A stretch of 64,000 bases of DNA from Myxococcales bacterium (lineage in GTDB: Bacteria > Myxococcota_A > Polyangia > Haliangiales > Haliangiaceae). Below the pieces are notes generated by a model. The model was not told the DNA's origin. It did not search any database and was given only the letters and a program-made list of their open reading frames with translations. The DNA lies in NCBI GenBank assembly GCA_947483555.1, contig CANKMW010000027.1, positions 28,375-92,374 on the forward strand, given 5' to 3'. A program made the position numbers and the translations under genes. Shown one piece after another: positions 40,136 through 52,991 of this stretch. How positions within the stretch are numbered: the stretch's first letter is position 1; every line of letters begins with the position of its first letter.

Positions 40136-41427
40136 TGTCCGTCGTCATCGTCGTAGGAGCGCAGTGGGGAGATGAAGGCAAGGGCAAGGTCGTTGACCTG
40201 TACACCGAGCGCGCCGATACCATCGTGCGCTTCGGTGGCGGGGCCAACGCCGGCCACACCCTGGTCATCGACGGCCAGAAGATCATCACCCGCCTGGTGC
40301 CGTCGGGGGTGTGCCACCCGGGCAAGCCGTGCGTGCTCGGCGACGGCATGGTCATCGATCCGAACGCCTTGCTCGACGAGATCGCGCAGCTCCAGGGCCG
40401 CGGCCTGTTGCAACAGAACGAGCTGGTCGTCGGTCAGGACGCCCACGTCATCCTGCCGTATCACAAGCGCATCGAGGGTGTGCGCGAGGATCGCACCGCG
40501 GGCGCCATCGGCACCACCCGGCGCGGCATCGGCCCGGCGTACGAGTCCAAGGTCGGCCGCCGCGGGGTGCGGATCCGCGATCTGTGCCGTCCGGCGCGGT
40601 TGCGCGAGCTGGTGACCGCGAACCTCGACGAGCTCGATCCGGTGATCCGCCACCTCGGTGGCGAGGTCCCCACCGCGGCCGAGGTCGAGACCTGGATCGG
40701 CGACGCGGTGGCGGCGGGCGAGCGGCTGCGCCCGTACGTCGGTGACGCCAGCCGGTTCGTGGTCGACAAGATCGCCGCCGGCAAGCACGTCCTGTTCGAG
40801 GGCGCCCAGGGCACGCTGCTCGACATCGATCACGGCACCTACCCGTACGTCACGTCGTCGTCGACGATCGCGGCCGGTGCCTGCCAGTCGACCGGCATCG
40901 GTCCGAGCAAGATCGATCGGGTTATCGGCATCACCAAGGCCTACGCCACCCGGGTCGGTGGCGGGCCGTTCCCGACCGAGCTGCACGGCGACGCGGCCGA
41001 GTCACTGCGCCAGGCCGGCGGTGAGTTCGGCGCCGTCACCGGTCGCCCGCGCCGCTGCGGCTGGCTCGACATGCCGGCGTTGCGGCTCGGCGTGCGGTTG
41101 TCGGGCATGGACGGGCTCGCGCTCACCAAGCTCGACGTGCTGGCCGGCCTGCCCGAGGTGGCGGTGTGCGTCGCGTACAAGCTGGATGGCCGGGAGCTCG
41201 ACGAGTTGCCCACCGACCTCGATGACATCGCTCGCGCCGAGCCGGTGTTCGCGCGCTATCCGGGCTGGAGCTCGCTGGCCGGCGTGCGCGACTGGGACGA
41301 CCTGCCGGCCACGACGCGCGCCTACGTCGAGACCATCGGCAAGCTCGCCGGGGTGCCGTTCTACCTGATCTCGGTCGGGCCGGACCGCGTCGAGACGATG
41401 GTGCTCCGCGATCCGTTCGCAGGGTGA
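40135..41427 (+). CDS. purA: Adenylosuccinate synthetase
   Basis: Joins IMP and aspartate with GTP, the first committed step to AMP. 430 residues: VIVVGAQWGDEGKGKVVDLYTE (P-loop), GGANAGHTLVIDG, TTRRGIGPAYESKVGRRGVR, LFEGAQGTLLDIDHGTYPYVTSS and TGRPRRCGWLDMPALR. Ends in the usual VGPDRVETMVLRDPF. Functionally linked to purH and purD 36 kb away, though not co-located. Followed by a five-copy 11-bp array and an intrinsic terminator. Confidence 0.97.
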   Translation: MSVVIVVGAQWGDEGKGKVVDLYTERADTIVRFGGGANAGHTLVIDGQKIITRLVPSGVCHPGKPCVLGDGMVIDPNALLDEIAQLQGRGLLQQNELVVGQDAHVILPYHKRIEGVREDRTAGAIGTTRRGIGPAYESKVGRRGVRIRDLCRPARLRELVTANLDELDPVIRHLGGEVPTAAEVETWIGDAVAAGERLRPYVGDASRFVVDKIAAGKHVLFEGAQGTLLDIDHGTYPYVTSSSTIAAGACQSTGIGPSKIDRVIGITKAYATRVGGGPFPTELHGDAAESLRQAGGEFGAVTGRPRRCGWLDMPALRLGVRLSGMDGLALTKLDVLAGLPEVAVCVAYKLDGRELDELPTDLDDIARAEPVFARYPGWSSLAGVRDWDDLPATTRAYVETIGKLAGVPFYLISVGPDRVETMVLRDPFAG

Positions 41428-41436
41428 TCGGTCACT

Positions 41437-41491
41437 CCGTCCGCGCGCCGTCCGCGCGCCGTCCGCGCGCCGTCCGCGCGCCGTCCGCGCG
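41437..41491. repeat. Five perfect copies of an 11-bp repeat after purA
   Basis: CCGTCCGCGCG five times without a mismatch, starting 10 bp past the purA stop and ending 11 bp before the terminator stem. The absence of divergence suggests recent expansion. Confidence 0.95.
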
Positions 41492-41501
41492 CGGGCCCTA
41501 A

Positions 41502-41550
41502 GCTGCCACCATCGCTGGCGTTTGCGCGAACGCGGGTGGTAGCATTTTTT
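41502..41550 (+). terminator. Intrinsic terminator of the hisZ-purA transcript
   Basis: A 9-bp stem (GCTGCCACC / GGTGGTAGC, one G-U), containing a second 5-bp hairpin (GCGTT / AACGC), is followed at once by ATTTTTT (41544-41550). This is the clearest Rho-independent terminator in the window. Confidence 0.75.
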
Positions 41551-41666
41551 ACCAAGCTGGCCTGGGGGCCTGGGGGTCCAAGCCTGTAATCGACCAGGCG
41601 GCTCGCCGCCTCGGGCCGCGGCGAAGGCCTCGGACGGACCTCGCACACGAGGAACAGGAATCGCTC

Positions 41667-43563
<1,897 letters not shown>

Positions 43564-43577
<14 letters not shown>

Positions 43578-44370
43578 CGCCGCGCTGACGTCGGGGCCCG
43601 CGAAACAGCCGCGCACCGCCGCCGATCACCAGGCCGATCGCGACGGCGATCAGGAGCCCGATCCCGACGCTCCAGCTCCACCACCCGCGCGCGACGCTGG
43701 CGCCGGCCGAGCAGCGGCCGTCGGCGGGCCGGGCGGCGGACTGGTCGACGGTCCACGCCAGCTCGAGGCCCAGGGTGAGCGGTCCATCGGCGCCGGTCCA
43801 GGTCTGGTCGAGGCCGTCGAGGGCGCGGCCACCGAGGGTGCGGCGACCGAGGTGGATGCCGGGCCCGTCCTCGAGTCGCAGCTCCGACTCGCCAGGGCGA
43901 TCGAGGCGGACCGTGTCGTGAAGCGTGAGCTGGTGAGCGCTGCCGCGGGTGCACAGCCAGCCGACCAGGTCGACCGAGAACGCGCCGGCGGTGACAGACG
44001 GTGTACCAAGCCCGACGTCGATCGTGGTCCACGCGATCGCGGCCGGTCGGCCGTCGAGCGTCACCGTCACGGCCGGGCGCACCAGGGCGGCGATCTCGGC
44101 GCCATAGGCGGCCGCCTCGCGGTCGTCGATCTGACCGTCGCGATCGCGATCGAGGTGGCCACGAAGCGCAGCCCCGGGCCGTTCTCCGAGGAAGATCGTG
44201 TAGGCCAGCCGGACGCGGTCGCCCATCGGCGTGAGCTTCAGATACCGATTGTTCTCGTCCATCGCCGGTTGCGCGTGGGCCCCGACCGGACCCACCTCGG
44301 CCACCACGACGGCGCCGATCGCGGCCGTCATCAGCACCGCGGGCGCAGCTCGCGGCGTGCGGCTCACCAC
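43564..44370 (-). CDS. Membrane-anchored exported protein with EF-hand-like loop
   Basis: About 268 residues. Signal peptide (PAVLMTAAIGAVVVAEVGPVGAHAQP), a calcium-loop-like DRDRDGQIDDREAAA near residue 80, a beta-rich middle, and a C-terminal membrane helix followed by basic residues (WWSWSVGIGLLIAVAIGLVIGGGARLFRGPRRQR), placing the bulk outside the cytoplasm. No family recognised. The start is one of two adjacent GTG codons. Its 3' end overlaps the convergent GltJ-like gene by 14 bp. Confidence 0.65.
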
Positions 44371-44435
44371 GCCGCCGCGAACGGTCGTTGACCCACGGTC
44401 AGCGCCATGATTATCCTGCGCGCCGAGGAGGATAC

Positions 44436-45830
44436 ATGTTGCGTAGCCTATCCCTGTCGTTCTGGGGGATCGCGGCGGTGGGCCTGGTTTCGGCCTGCGG
44501 CGGCGATGACACCTCACTTCCACCGCTGTTCGAACCCAAACCCGAATGCGTGGGTGACGCGATCACCCCGCTCGCGGGTCAGCATCGTCAGGTCATCTCG
44601 TTCCTCGAGATCGGCGACCTGGCCGATGGCTTCGACCTCGACGGCGACGGCGATCCCGACAACAAGATGGCGGGCGTCGGATCGCTGGCCGGGCCCGCGA
44701 TCCAGGACTCGCTCGACGCCTACGACATCCTGATCCCGCTCGAGATGTTCGACTTTCCGACCGCCGGTGCCGACGAGTGCGTGAAGTTCGCGCTCTACCT
44801 CGGCAACTTCAAGACCGACATCGATGACGACGGCGACGACACCGCGGTCGACGGCGGCGACTGCGACGACCACGACATGAGCGTCCCGGGCGCCGAGGTC
44901 AACACCAACCGCAAGGATGACGACTGCGACGGCATCGCCAACGAGCAGAACGACGGTCCCAACCAGACCGCGTCGGCCGACACCGCCGACATGGACGGCG
45001 ACCTGCAATCCATGGCGGCTGGCGACTGCGACGACTCGAACAACATGGTGAAGGCGGGAACGCCCGAGATCTGCGGCGACGGCCTCGACAACGACTGCGA
45101 CGGGGTCGCCGATCGCACCACCGACAGCATGGGCGTGGTCACGGCGTGTAATCCGTACGACGCCACGCCGGACACGATCCGGGTCGACGCGCGGGGCTTC
45201 GATGCCGCCGGCGCGCCGCTGATCTTCTTCGACTCGGGCGTGGTGACGGCCGCCGGCGGGGGCCTGAAGCTGGTCGCCGGACCGTCGCTGTTCCAGGTCG
45301 CGGTCCCGATCACCGACGGCATCGAGCTGACGCTCAAGATCACCGGCACCACGATCGAGGCCGACGTCGCGATGGCGGGCGGACGCGTGGTGGCCGTGAA
45401 TGGCCGCCTCGGCGGCGTGATCGACGCGGTCACCGCCGACACCATCCGCGGGCTCGACGTGCCGGAGATCAGCCTGACCCCGGAGAACTCGCTGCTCGAC
45501 GCCGTGTTCGCCAACGTGCTCGGGCCGCTGCTCGCGCTACCGGCCAAGCCGCCGGGCAGCCCGCACGCCGGCTGCCGCACGCCCGACATCGACGTCGATC
45601 GCGACGGCCTCGAGGCGTTCTGCGACAAGAACCTCGACGGCGACGCCGCCACGCAGCAGGTCGACACCTGCGTCGACGGCGACGGCAGCGTGGTCGAGGA
45701 CACCGTGGTCGGTGGCGTGGTCAAGCACTGCTCGGAGGCGGTCGACAGCCGCGGCCGGCATCGCTTCCCCGACGGCATCTCGGTCGAGCTCAACTTCACG
45801 ACCGCGCCCGCCGATCTGGTCCGTCCGTAA
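44436..45830 (+). CDS. MopE-type metal-binding-motif lipoprotein
   Basis: 464 residues. Lipobox Cys21 (GLVSACGGDD). Between about 130 and 235 there are two copies of the MopE/PF11617-like motif (DGDDTAVDGGDCDDHDMSVPGAEVN and AGDCDDSNNMVKAGTPEICGDGLDNDCDGVAD), Asp/Cys-rich loops that bind Ca or Cu. A beta-rich domain of about 150 residues and a final Asp/Cys-rich section follow. Probably surface-exposed; specific role unknown. GAGGAG Shine-Dalgarno 5 bp before the ATG. Confidence 0.8.
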   Translation: MLRSLSLSFWGIAAVGLVSACGGDDTSLPPLFEPKPECVGDAITPLAGQHRQVISFLEIGDLADGFDLDGDGDPDNKMAGVGSLAGPAIQDSLDAYDILIPLEMFDFPTAGADECVKFALYLGNFKTDIDDDGDDTAVDGGDCDDHDMSVPGAEVNTNRKDDDCDGIANEQNDGPNQTASADTADMDGDLQSMAAGDCDDSNNMVKAGTPEICGDGLDNDCDGVADRTTDSMGVVTACNPYDATPDTIRVDARGFDAAGAPLIFFDSGVVTAAGGGLKLVAGPSLFQVAVPITDGIELTLKITGTTIEADVAMAGGRVVAVNGRLGGVIDAVTADTIRGLDVPEISLTPENSLLDAVFANVLGPLLALPAKPPGSPHAGCRTPDIDVDRDGLEAFCDKNLDGDAATQQVDTCVDGDGSVVEDTVVGGVVKHCSEAVDSRGRHRFPDGISVELNFTTAPADLVRP

Positions 45831-45834
45831 GCAG

Positions 45835-45880
45835 CCTGTCCTGAGCCCTTCGACAGGCTCAGGACAGGCCTGTCGAAGGG
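45835..45880. repeat. REP-like palindromic element
   Basis: CCTGTCCTGAGC / GCTCAGGACAGG form a perfect 12-bp inverted repeat around CCTTCGACAG, and a second arm CCTGTCGAAGGG pairs with that loop region, so two alternative hairpins are possible. The core CCCTTCGACAGGCTCAGG closely resembles a dispersed palindrome I recall from many unrelated genomes. It starts 4 bp after the MopE-like gene's stop and may act as its terminator. Confidence 0.75.
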
Positions 45881-45961
45881 CCTCACGCCGCCTCCGCGCG
45901 GCGTAGCCGCCCTCGCCGAACAGTCGGCGGGGGCGTCGCATTTTCGGGGTACCCTGCCGGT

Positions 45962-46288
45962 ATGCGGTCCTCGATCTGGTGCCTGACCTTCGCCGCGATC
46001 GCCGCGATCCTGGGCTGCGGCAGCTCATCACTCAAGGCGGTCGGCGAGGCGTGCGTGGCGTCCTCGGAGTGTGCGGCCGGCCTGGTCTGCGACTTCGGCC
46101 GCGACCCGGCGGTGTGCGCCGGCAACCTGACCATCGACGCGATGGAGGTCGACGCTCCCTTCGACGCCCCCGAGACCGACGCTCGCCCGGTCGATGCCGC
46201 GGCGGTCGACGCCGCGGTCGATGCTCCAGCCGATGCCCCGACTGACGCGCCAACCGACGCGCCGACCGACGCGCCGCCGGACGCCTGA
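45962..46288 (+). CDS. Small lipoprotein with Asp-Ala-Pro repeat tail
   Basis: 108 residues. Signal peptide and lipobox Cys19 (AAILGCGSSS), a small Cys cluster (GEACVASSECAAGLVCDFG...VCAG) like those in other surface proteins here, then 50 residues of DA and TDAP repeats built from a 12-bp DNA repeat that runs up to the stop codon. The tail is probably an extended spacer. Role unknown. Confidence 0.7.
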   Translation: MRSSIWCLTFAAIAAILGCGSSSLKAVGEACVASSECAAGLVCDFGRDPAVCAGNLTIDAMEVDAPFDAPETDARPVDAAAVDAAVDAPADAPTDAPTDAPTDAPPDA

Positions 46289-46371
46289 AGCTGCCGAACC
46301 GCGTTCGCGGCCGACTCGCCGGTCACCGCCGCGATTTTTGCGCCTCCCCGCCGTGCTAGCCTCCGCAGTCG

Positions 46372-47388
46372 ATGCGCGAGCGCGGCCTCGAGTTCAAGGT
46401 CGGTCTGCTGATCGTCGTCGCGACGGTGATCCTGGCCGGGTTCGTGTTCATCCTCGGCAACTTCTCGTTGTCGAGCGGGTTCACGATCTACGTCGACTAC
46501 GACTACAGCGGCAACCTCCAGACCGGCGCGCCGGTGAAGGTGGCCGGCATCAAGGTCGGCAAGATCGAGGACGTCCGCTTCATGGGCGGCAAGCTCGACG
46601 AGGCCAGCGGCCGGCGGGTCTACGTGCGGGTCGAGGCCTGGGTCGAGAACCGGGCCCGGCAGTCGATCCGTCAGGACGCCGAGTTCTTCATCAACACCGC
46701 CGGCGTGCTCGGCGAGCAGTACCTCGAGATCGTGCCGGGCCGGAACTGGACCGACGGCCCCATGGCGCCGGGCTCGAAGGTCGTGGGCCGCAACCCGCCG
46801 CGGACCGACCTGGTCCTGTCGCGGCTCTACGACGTCCTCGACTCGCTGTCCGAGGTGCTGACCGAGGACAAGGACACCATCAAGAAGCTGCTCACCAACA
46901 GCGCCAGCGCGGTCGGCTCGGTCGACCAGCTCCTGAAGGAGAACAAGGAGCAGCTCGGCAAGCTGATCGCCTCGACCAGCGGGCTGGCCGCCGAGGCCAA
47001 CGAGACCCTGTCCAAGGTCAACGCCGGTCTCGACCCGGCGATGGTGCGGCGGACGGTCGGTGACGCCGATGCGCTGCTGGTCGCGAGCAAGAAGGCGATC
47101 GACACCGTGACGCCGGAGGCGGTGGCGTTGCTGGTCGATGGCAAGCGGGTCACCGGCATCGTCACCGAGGAGCGGGTCGAGCGTGCCATCGGCGTCGCCG
47201 ACAAGGCGGCGACCGCGGTCCAGAAGGCGGGCGGCCTGATCGACAACGTCGACGGCATGGTCACCGACCTGCGCCAGGGCAAGGGCACCGCCGGCGCCTT
47301 GCTGGCCAAGGACGACGTCTACGTCGACGTGCGCGAGCTGATCCGCGACCTCAAGCGCAATCCGTGGAAGTTCTTCTGGAAGGAATAG
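46372..47388 (+). CDS. MCE/MlaD family lipid-transport substrate-binding protein
   Basis: 338 residues. N-terminal anchor (FKVGLLIVVATVILAGFVFIL), one MCE domain (about 35-125: VYVDYDYSGNLQTGAPVKVAGIKVGKI, FFINTAGVLGEQYLEIVPG), then a long helical tail that in this family oligomerises into a periplasmic tunnel. Presumed to carry phospholipids between the membranes with an MlaE/MlaF ABC engine; two such engines are encoded at 50600-53732. Followed after 10 bp by a second MCE gene. A -10-like TAGCCT sits 9 bp before the ATG. Confidence 0.9.
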   Translation: MRERGLEFKVGLLIVVATVILAGFVFILGNFSLSSGFTIYVDYDYSGNLQTGAPVKVAGIKVGKIEDVRFMGGKLDEASGRRVYVRVEAWVENRARQSIRQDAEFFINTAGVLGEQYLEIVPGRNWTDGPMAPGSKVVGRNPPRTDLVLSRLYDVLDSLSEVLTEDKDTIKKLLTNSASAVGSVDQLLKENKEQLGKLIASTSGLAAEANETLSKVNAGLDPAMVRRTVGDADALLVASKKAIDTVTPEAVALLVDGKRVTGIVTEERVERAIGVADKAATAVQKAGGLIDNVDGMVTDLRQGKGTAGALLAKDDVYVDVRELIRDLKRNPWKFFWKE

Positions 47389-47398
47389 AGCTCGGCCC

Positions 47399-48499
47399 GT
47401 GATCCCCGGCGGCGAACCCAGGGCCCAGCAGCGGGTGGGGGCCATCATGCTCGGCCTCATCCTGGCCGCCGCGGTGTTCGTGGTCGCCATCTTGCCCCGC
47501 CTCGATCTGGGTGGCGGCATCCGTGCCCGCGTGCTCTTCGAGCACGTCGGCGCGCTCAAGGAGGGGGCGCCGATGATCGTCGCCGGTCGGACCGTCGGCA
47601 AGGTCGAGAGCATCACGCTGCTGCCGGCTGGCGCGTTTCCCGCCGGTCACTCGCTGGCCGCCACCGGCGGCTCGGTGGTCCACGTGCGGATCGACGACGA
47701 TCTGCGCTCGATGGTCCCGGTCGACGGCGAGTTCTTCATCTCGTCGCGCGGCGTGCTGTCGGACCGCTACCTGGAGGTCGGGCCCGGGCCCGGCGGCGGC
47801 GAGCCCGGCCGCGCGATCCAGGCCGGCGACGAGATCCGCGGCATCGATCCGCCATCGCTCGACCGGGCGCTGCAACGGACCTGGGACAACCTCGAACGAA
47901 CCCGTGGCTTTCTGGAGGCGGTCTCGCCCGAGATCGAGGCGCTGCAGGCGGCGGTGGCGAGGCTGTCGGCGACCCTCATCGACGTCGAGCCGTCACCGGG
48001 TGCCTACGCCCGCCTGGCGATCGAGCTGGCCGGCCTGGCCCGCGAGGCCGGCCAGCTCCGCGACACCCTGGCCAGCGCCGGCGCCACGCCCGCCGAGCTG
48101 CGCGCGCTGGCCGACCGCGCCGGGGTGACCATCGATCGCGCCCGCGCCGCGGTCGCGCGGGTGCGCTCCGCCGCCGATGCGCTGCTGGCCGACCTCGACC
48201 GGGTGACGGCCCAGGCCGGCGCGGCGGCGCCCGACGCCATCGCCCGCTTGCGATCCGTGCTCGCCGACGGCGATCAGGTCATGGCGCGCGCCGATCGGCT
48301 GCTGGTCGGCACGCGCGAGTTGATGGCGATGATGGACCGCGGCGAGGGCAGCCTGATGAAGCTGTCGCGTGACCCCGAGTTTCCCGAGGACGCCAAGGAG
48401 CTGGGCAAGATCCTCAAGCGCTCGCCGTGGCGCATCATCGGTCACGCCGACGATCGCAGCGGCCTGCCGCCGCGCGCGCCGCGCCGCGAGGCACCGTGA
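47399..48499 (+). CDS. Second MCE/MlaD family protein
   Basis: 366 residues from a GTG. Anchor helix (GAIMLGLILAAAVFVVAILP), MCE domain about 40-150 (ARVLFEHVGALKEGAPMIVAGRTVGKV, FFISSRGVLSDRYLEVGPG) with a longer loop than its neighbour, then about 200 residues of heptad-like Ala/Leu/Arg helices. It is a paralogue, not a duplicate, of the preceding gene. Both end in a similar short segment (KRNPWKFFWKE versus KRSPWRIIGHAD). Its stop overlaps the next gene's GTG by four bases. Confidence 0.9.
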   Translation: MIPGGEPRAQQRVGAIMLGLILAAAVFVVAILPRLDLGGGIRARVLFEHVGALKEGAPMIVAGRTVGKVESITLLPAGAFPAGHSLAATGGSVVHVRIDDDLRSMVPVDGEFFISSRGVLSDRYLEVGPGPGGGEPGRAIQAGDEIRGIDPPSLDRALQRTWDNLERTRGFLEAVSPEIEALQAAVARLSATLIDVEPSPGAYARLAIELAGLAREAGQLRDTLASAGATPAELRALADRAGVTIDRARAAVARVRSAADALLADLDRVTAQAGAAAPDAIARLRSVLADGDQVMARADRLLVGTRELMAMMDRGEGSLMKLSRDPEFPEDAKELGKILKRSPWRIIGHADDRSGLPPRAPRREAP

Positions 48500-49113
48500 C
48501 GGCGGCGAGCGACCGGCATCCGTTTCCGCTCCTGTGCAGCCCGACGTATCACGGGCTGCGCCGCAACCTCGGCTGCGGCCTGTGCTTCGCCGCCGAGGTG
48601 CCGGCGGAGGCGCGGACCGCGCTCGAGGCGCTGGTGCCGGCGCCGTTGCGCTTCGAGCTGATCTGGAGCCGCGACTTTCTGTACGCCGGCACCGCCGACC
48701 GCTTCGATCCCGGCGATCGCGCCGCGCTCAGCGACGCCATCGACGTCTGGCTGCGCGCCAGCCACGCCCTGGCACCGCTGGCGTTTGTCTACACCACCGA
48801 TCTGCCCGAGCGCCCCGACTACCCGCCGTGGGCGGCGCGCAGCGTGGCGCTGATCCCCGCGGTGGTGCTGCCGTGGCTGACCGCGCGCTGGGACGGCGGC
48901 GGTCTCGCCGTTGGTGGCAGCGAACGCCACGCCGCGATCGTGCTCGACAGCTTCAGCTACTTCCTGCTCACGCTCTACGCCGACGCCACGCCGACGATCG
49001 ACGCCGACCTGCGGGCCCGGCTGGTCCATCTGGCCAACGTGATCTGCGACAGCGACAGCGGTTGCGGCGCCGAGCTGTGGCGAAGCGAGCTGATCGCGAA
49101 GCTCGCCCCATAG
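48496..49113 (+). CDS. Hypothetical protein
   Basis: 205 residues from the GTG that overlaps the MCE gene's stop. Contains Cys-rich CGLCFAAEV, a hydrophobic beta-strand core (PLRFELIWSRDFLYAG, ALIPAVVLPWLTARW) and a C-terminal CDSDSGCGAELW. No signal peptide. Not recognised; overlap suggests co-translation with the MCE genes. Convergent with the amidase gene, with a 6-bp hairpin (49116-49133) in the gap. Confidence 0.65.
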   Translation: MTAASDRHPFPLLCSPTYHGLRRNLGCGLCFAAEVPAEARTALEALVPAPLRFELIWSRDFLYAGTADRFDPGDRAALSDAIDVWLRASHALAPLAFVYTTDLPERPDYPPWAARSVALIPAVVLPWLTARWDGGGLAVGGSERHAAIVLDSFSYFLLTLYADATPTIDADLRARLVHLANVICDSDSGCGAELWRSELIAKLAP

Positions 49114-49203
49114 ATCCAGGTGACCCGACCTGGCGGCGCTACGAGTCGATGCCCGCGCACATGCACGACAAGGGCCCTTGGCCGCGATGCAGAGCCGACG
49201 CGG

Positions 49204-50580
49204 TCAACGTCCGTCGCGCTGCCAGTTCGCGCGCGGTGCCGTGAGCGGCCACGGGTGCGCCTGCTCGATCGTGCGAGCCAGCTCGAGGAGCATGCGATCG
49301 GCGCCCCGGGCGGCCGCGAACTGCACGCCGATCGGCAGGCCGCTGGCACTGCGGCCGAGCGGCAGCGAGATCGCGGGTGCGCCGGCGGCGTTGTGGATCG
49401 GCGTGAACGGCACGTAGCTGCGCAGCCGATCGAACCCGGTCTCGAACGGCTGGTCGGTGGCGAGATGACCCAGCGCTGGCGCTGGTTCGGCGGTGGTCGG
49501 GCAGATCAGGACGTCGTGGGCCTGCATGATGCGCGCGTAGGTGGTGCCGAACCGGCGCAGGCGACGGATGGCCGCGAAGGCGGCTCGCCGCCGGGCCACG
49601 AACGTGCCGGCGATGCCCGTGGTCCACGGCTCGAGCTGCGCGCGGTCGAACTGGCGATGCATCATCAGGCGCGCGGTCTTGACCTGGATCCACGCCACGA
49701 AGCCCCAGTAGGCGAGGAAATCGTCGATGACCTGGCCGTCGAACGGGCAGCGGATCTCCTCGACGTGATGACCGAGCGACTCGCACAGGTGGGCGCTGGC
49801 CAGCACGGCGGCGCGGGTGTCGGGGTGCACCGGCGTGCCGATCGGAGCGTCGACGAACACGCCGATGCGCAGGCCACGCGGCTCGGTCGACGGCGTGGTG
49901 AACCGCGACGCCACGGCGTCGTGGAAGGCGATCGTGTCGCGCACGGTTCGCGTCACGGCGCCGTGGACCGCGATGTTCACCGGCAGGAGCCGCGAGCCCT
50001 CCATGTCGAGCGCGGCGCGCGACGGCTTGAACCCGACCAGGCCGCAGCACCCGGCGGGGATCCGGATCGAGCCGCCCCCATCGCTGGCGTGGGCGAGCGG
50101 GACCACACCCGCGGCCACCAGACACGCGGCTCCGCCCGACGAGCCACCGGTGGAGCGCGCGGGATCCCACGGATTGCGACACGGCTCGCGGCCCAGCGAC
50201 TCGGTGGTCGCGGTGAGGCCGAGCTCCGGCGTCGCGCTCTTGCCGAGACACACCACCCCGGTGCGCTCGAAGCGGGCGACGAACGGGTCGCTCTTCTTCG
50301 CGACGCAGTCGCCGCCACCGCGCGAGCCCCAGGTCGTGCGTACCCCGGCGAGCTGGGCCAGGTCCTTGATGAACGTCGGGACCCCGGCCAGCGGCCCGGC
50401 CGGCGGTGGGTGGCCGCCCGCTCGCTCGTAGGTGTCGGTGACGACGGCGCCGAGGTGCGCGGCCTCGCGGGCGCGCGCGATCGCGGCGTCGATCACCTCC
50501 GCCGGGCGCAGTTCCTTGCTCAGGATCCGCGCGGCGGTCTCGACCGCGTCCATCGCGGCGAGCTCGACGTCGGTGGCCAT
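49204..50580 (-). CDS. Amidase signature family hydrolase
   Basis: 458 residues. Ser-Ser-Lys triad: Lys72 (PTFIKDLAQL), Ser147 in the GGSSGG stretch and Ser171 in SDGGGSIRIPAGCCG. Hydrolyses amide bonds of an unknown substrate; members range from GatA to nylon and fatty-acid amide hydrolases. GatB and GatC partners are absent, so a free-standing amidase is more likely. Last gene of a long minus-strand run, 20 bp after the second Mla-type ATPase. Confidence 0.9.
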   Translation of the reverse strand: MATDVELAAMDAVETAARILSKELRPAEVIDAAIARAREAAHLGAVVTDTYERAGGHPPPAGPLAGVPTFIKDLAQLAGVRTTWGSRGGGDCVAKKSDPFVARFERTGVVCLGKSATPELGLTATTESLGREPCRNPWDPARSTGGSSGGAACLVAAGVVPLAHASDGGGSIRIPAGCCGLVGFKPSRAALDMEGSRLLPVNIAVHGAVTRTVRDTIAFHDAVASRFTTPSTEPRGLRIGVFVDAPIGTPVHPDTRAAVLASAHLCESLGHHVEEIRCPFDGQVIDDFLAYWGFVAWIQVKTARLMMHRQFDRAQLEPWTTGIAGTFVARRRAAFAAIRRLRRFGTTYARIMQAHDVLICPTTAEPAPALGHLATDQPFETGFDRLRSYVPFTPIHNAAGAPAISLPLGRSASGLPIGVQFAAARGADRMLLELARTIEQAHPWPLTAPRANWQRDGR

Positions 50581-50599
50581 CGCTCGATCGATAGCACGG

Positions 50600-51378
50600 T
50601 CAGAAACCCGGGGTCTCCATCGGACCCGACGATTGGCCCTGGATGAACTGCTGCAAGATCGGGTCGGCGCTGGCGCGCAGCTGGTCGGGCGTGCCGACGG
50701 CGTGGACCTGACCCTGGTACAGGAACGCGACCCGATCGGCGATCGAGAAGATCGAGGTCAGATCGTGCGACACCACCACCGCGGTGACGCCGAGGCTGCG
50801 CGACAGCTCGAGGATCAGCCGATCGATGCGGCGCGCGTTGACCGGGTCGAGCCCGGTGGTCGGCTCGTCGAACAGCACCACCTCGGGCTCCATGGTCAGG
50901 GTGCGCGCGATCGCCGCCCGCTTGCGCATGCCGTCGGACAGCTCGGCCGGATAGCGATCCGTGAAGCCGGTCAGGTAGACCTGCTCGAGCCGGCCCATGG
51001 CCTCGGCGAGCGCCGACGTGTGGCGCAGCTTCTTGTGCTTGCGCAGCGGCAGGGCGACGTTCTCGGCCAGCGTCATCGAGTCGAACAGGGTCGCGTTCTG
51101 GAACACCATGCCGACCCGGCGCCGGACGGCGTAGAAGCCGCGTTCGTCGAGCTGATCGACGCGCTTGCCATCGAACCAGATCTCGCCGCTGTCGATGCGC
51201 AGGAAGCCGACCAGGTGCTTGATGGTCACCGACTTGCCGACCCCGGAGGTGCCGATGATGAACAGGATCTCGCCCTTGGTCACGGCCAGGTTCATGCCGC
51301 GCAGCACCGGCTTGCCGTCGAACGCCTTGTGGACGTCGCGGAAGACGATCAGCTCGCGCGGGGCCCCGCCGGCCGCGG

Positions 51379-51382
<4 letters not shown>
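50600..51382 (-). CDS. MlaF-type ABC transporter ATPase (second copy)
   Basis: 260 residues. Walker A GTSGVGKS, Q-loop VFQNATLF, signature LSDGMRKR (Asp where Gly is usual in LSGGM/Q), Walker B VVLFDEPTTGLDP, H-loop VVSHD. Long C-terminal segment (PILQQFIQGQSSGPMETPGF) like MlaF, which contacts a neighbouring protomer. Energises lipid transport with the adjacent MlaE-like permease. GTG start overlapping the permease stop by four bases. Confidence 0.9.
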
Positions 51383-52979
<1,597 letters not shown>

Positions 52980-52991
52980 GCCGCTTCCACC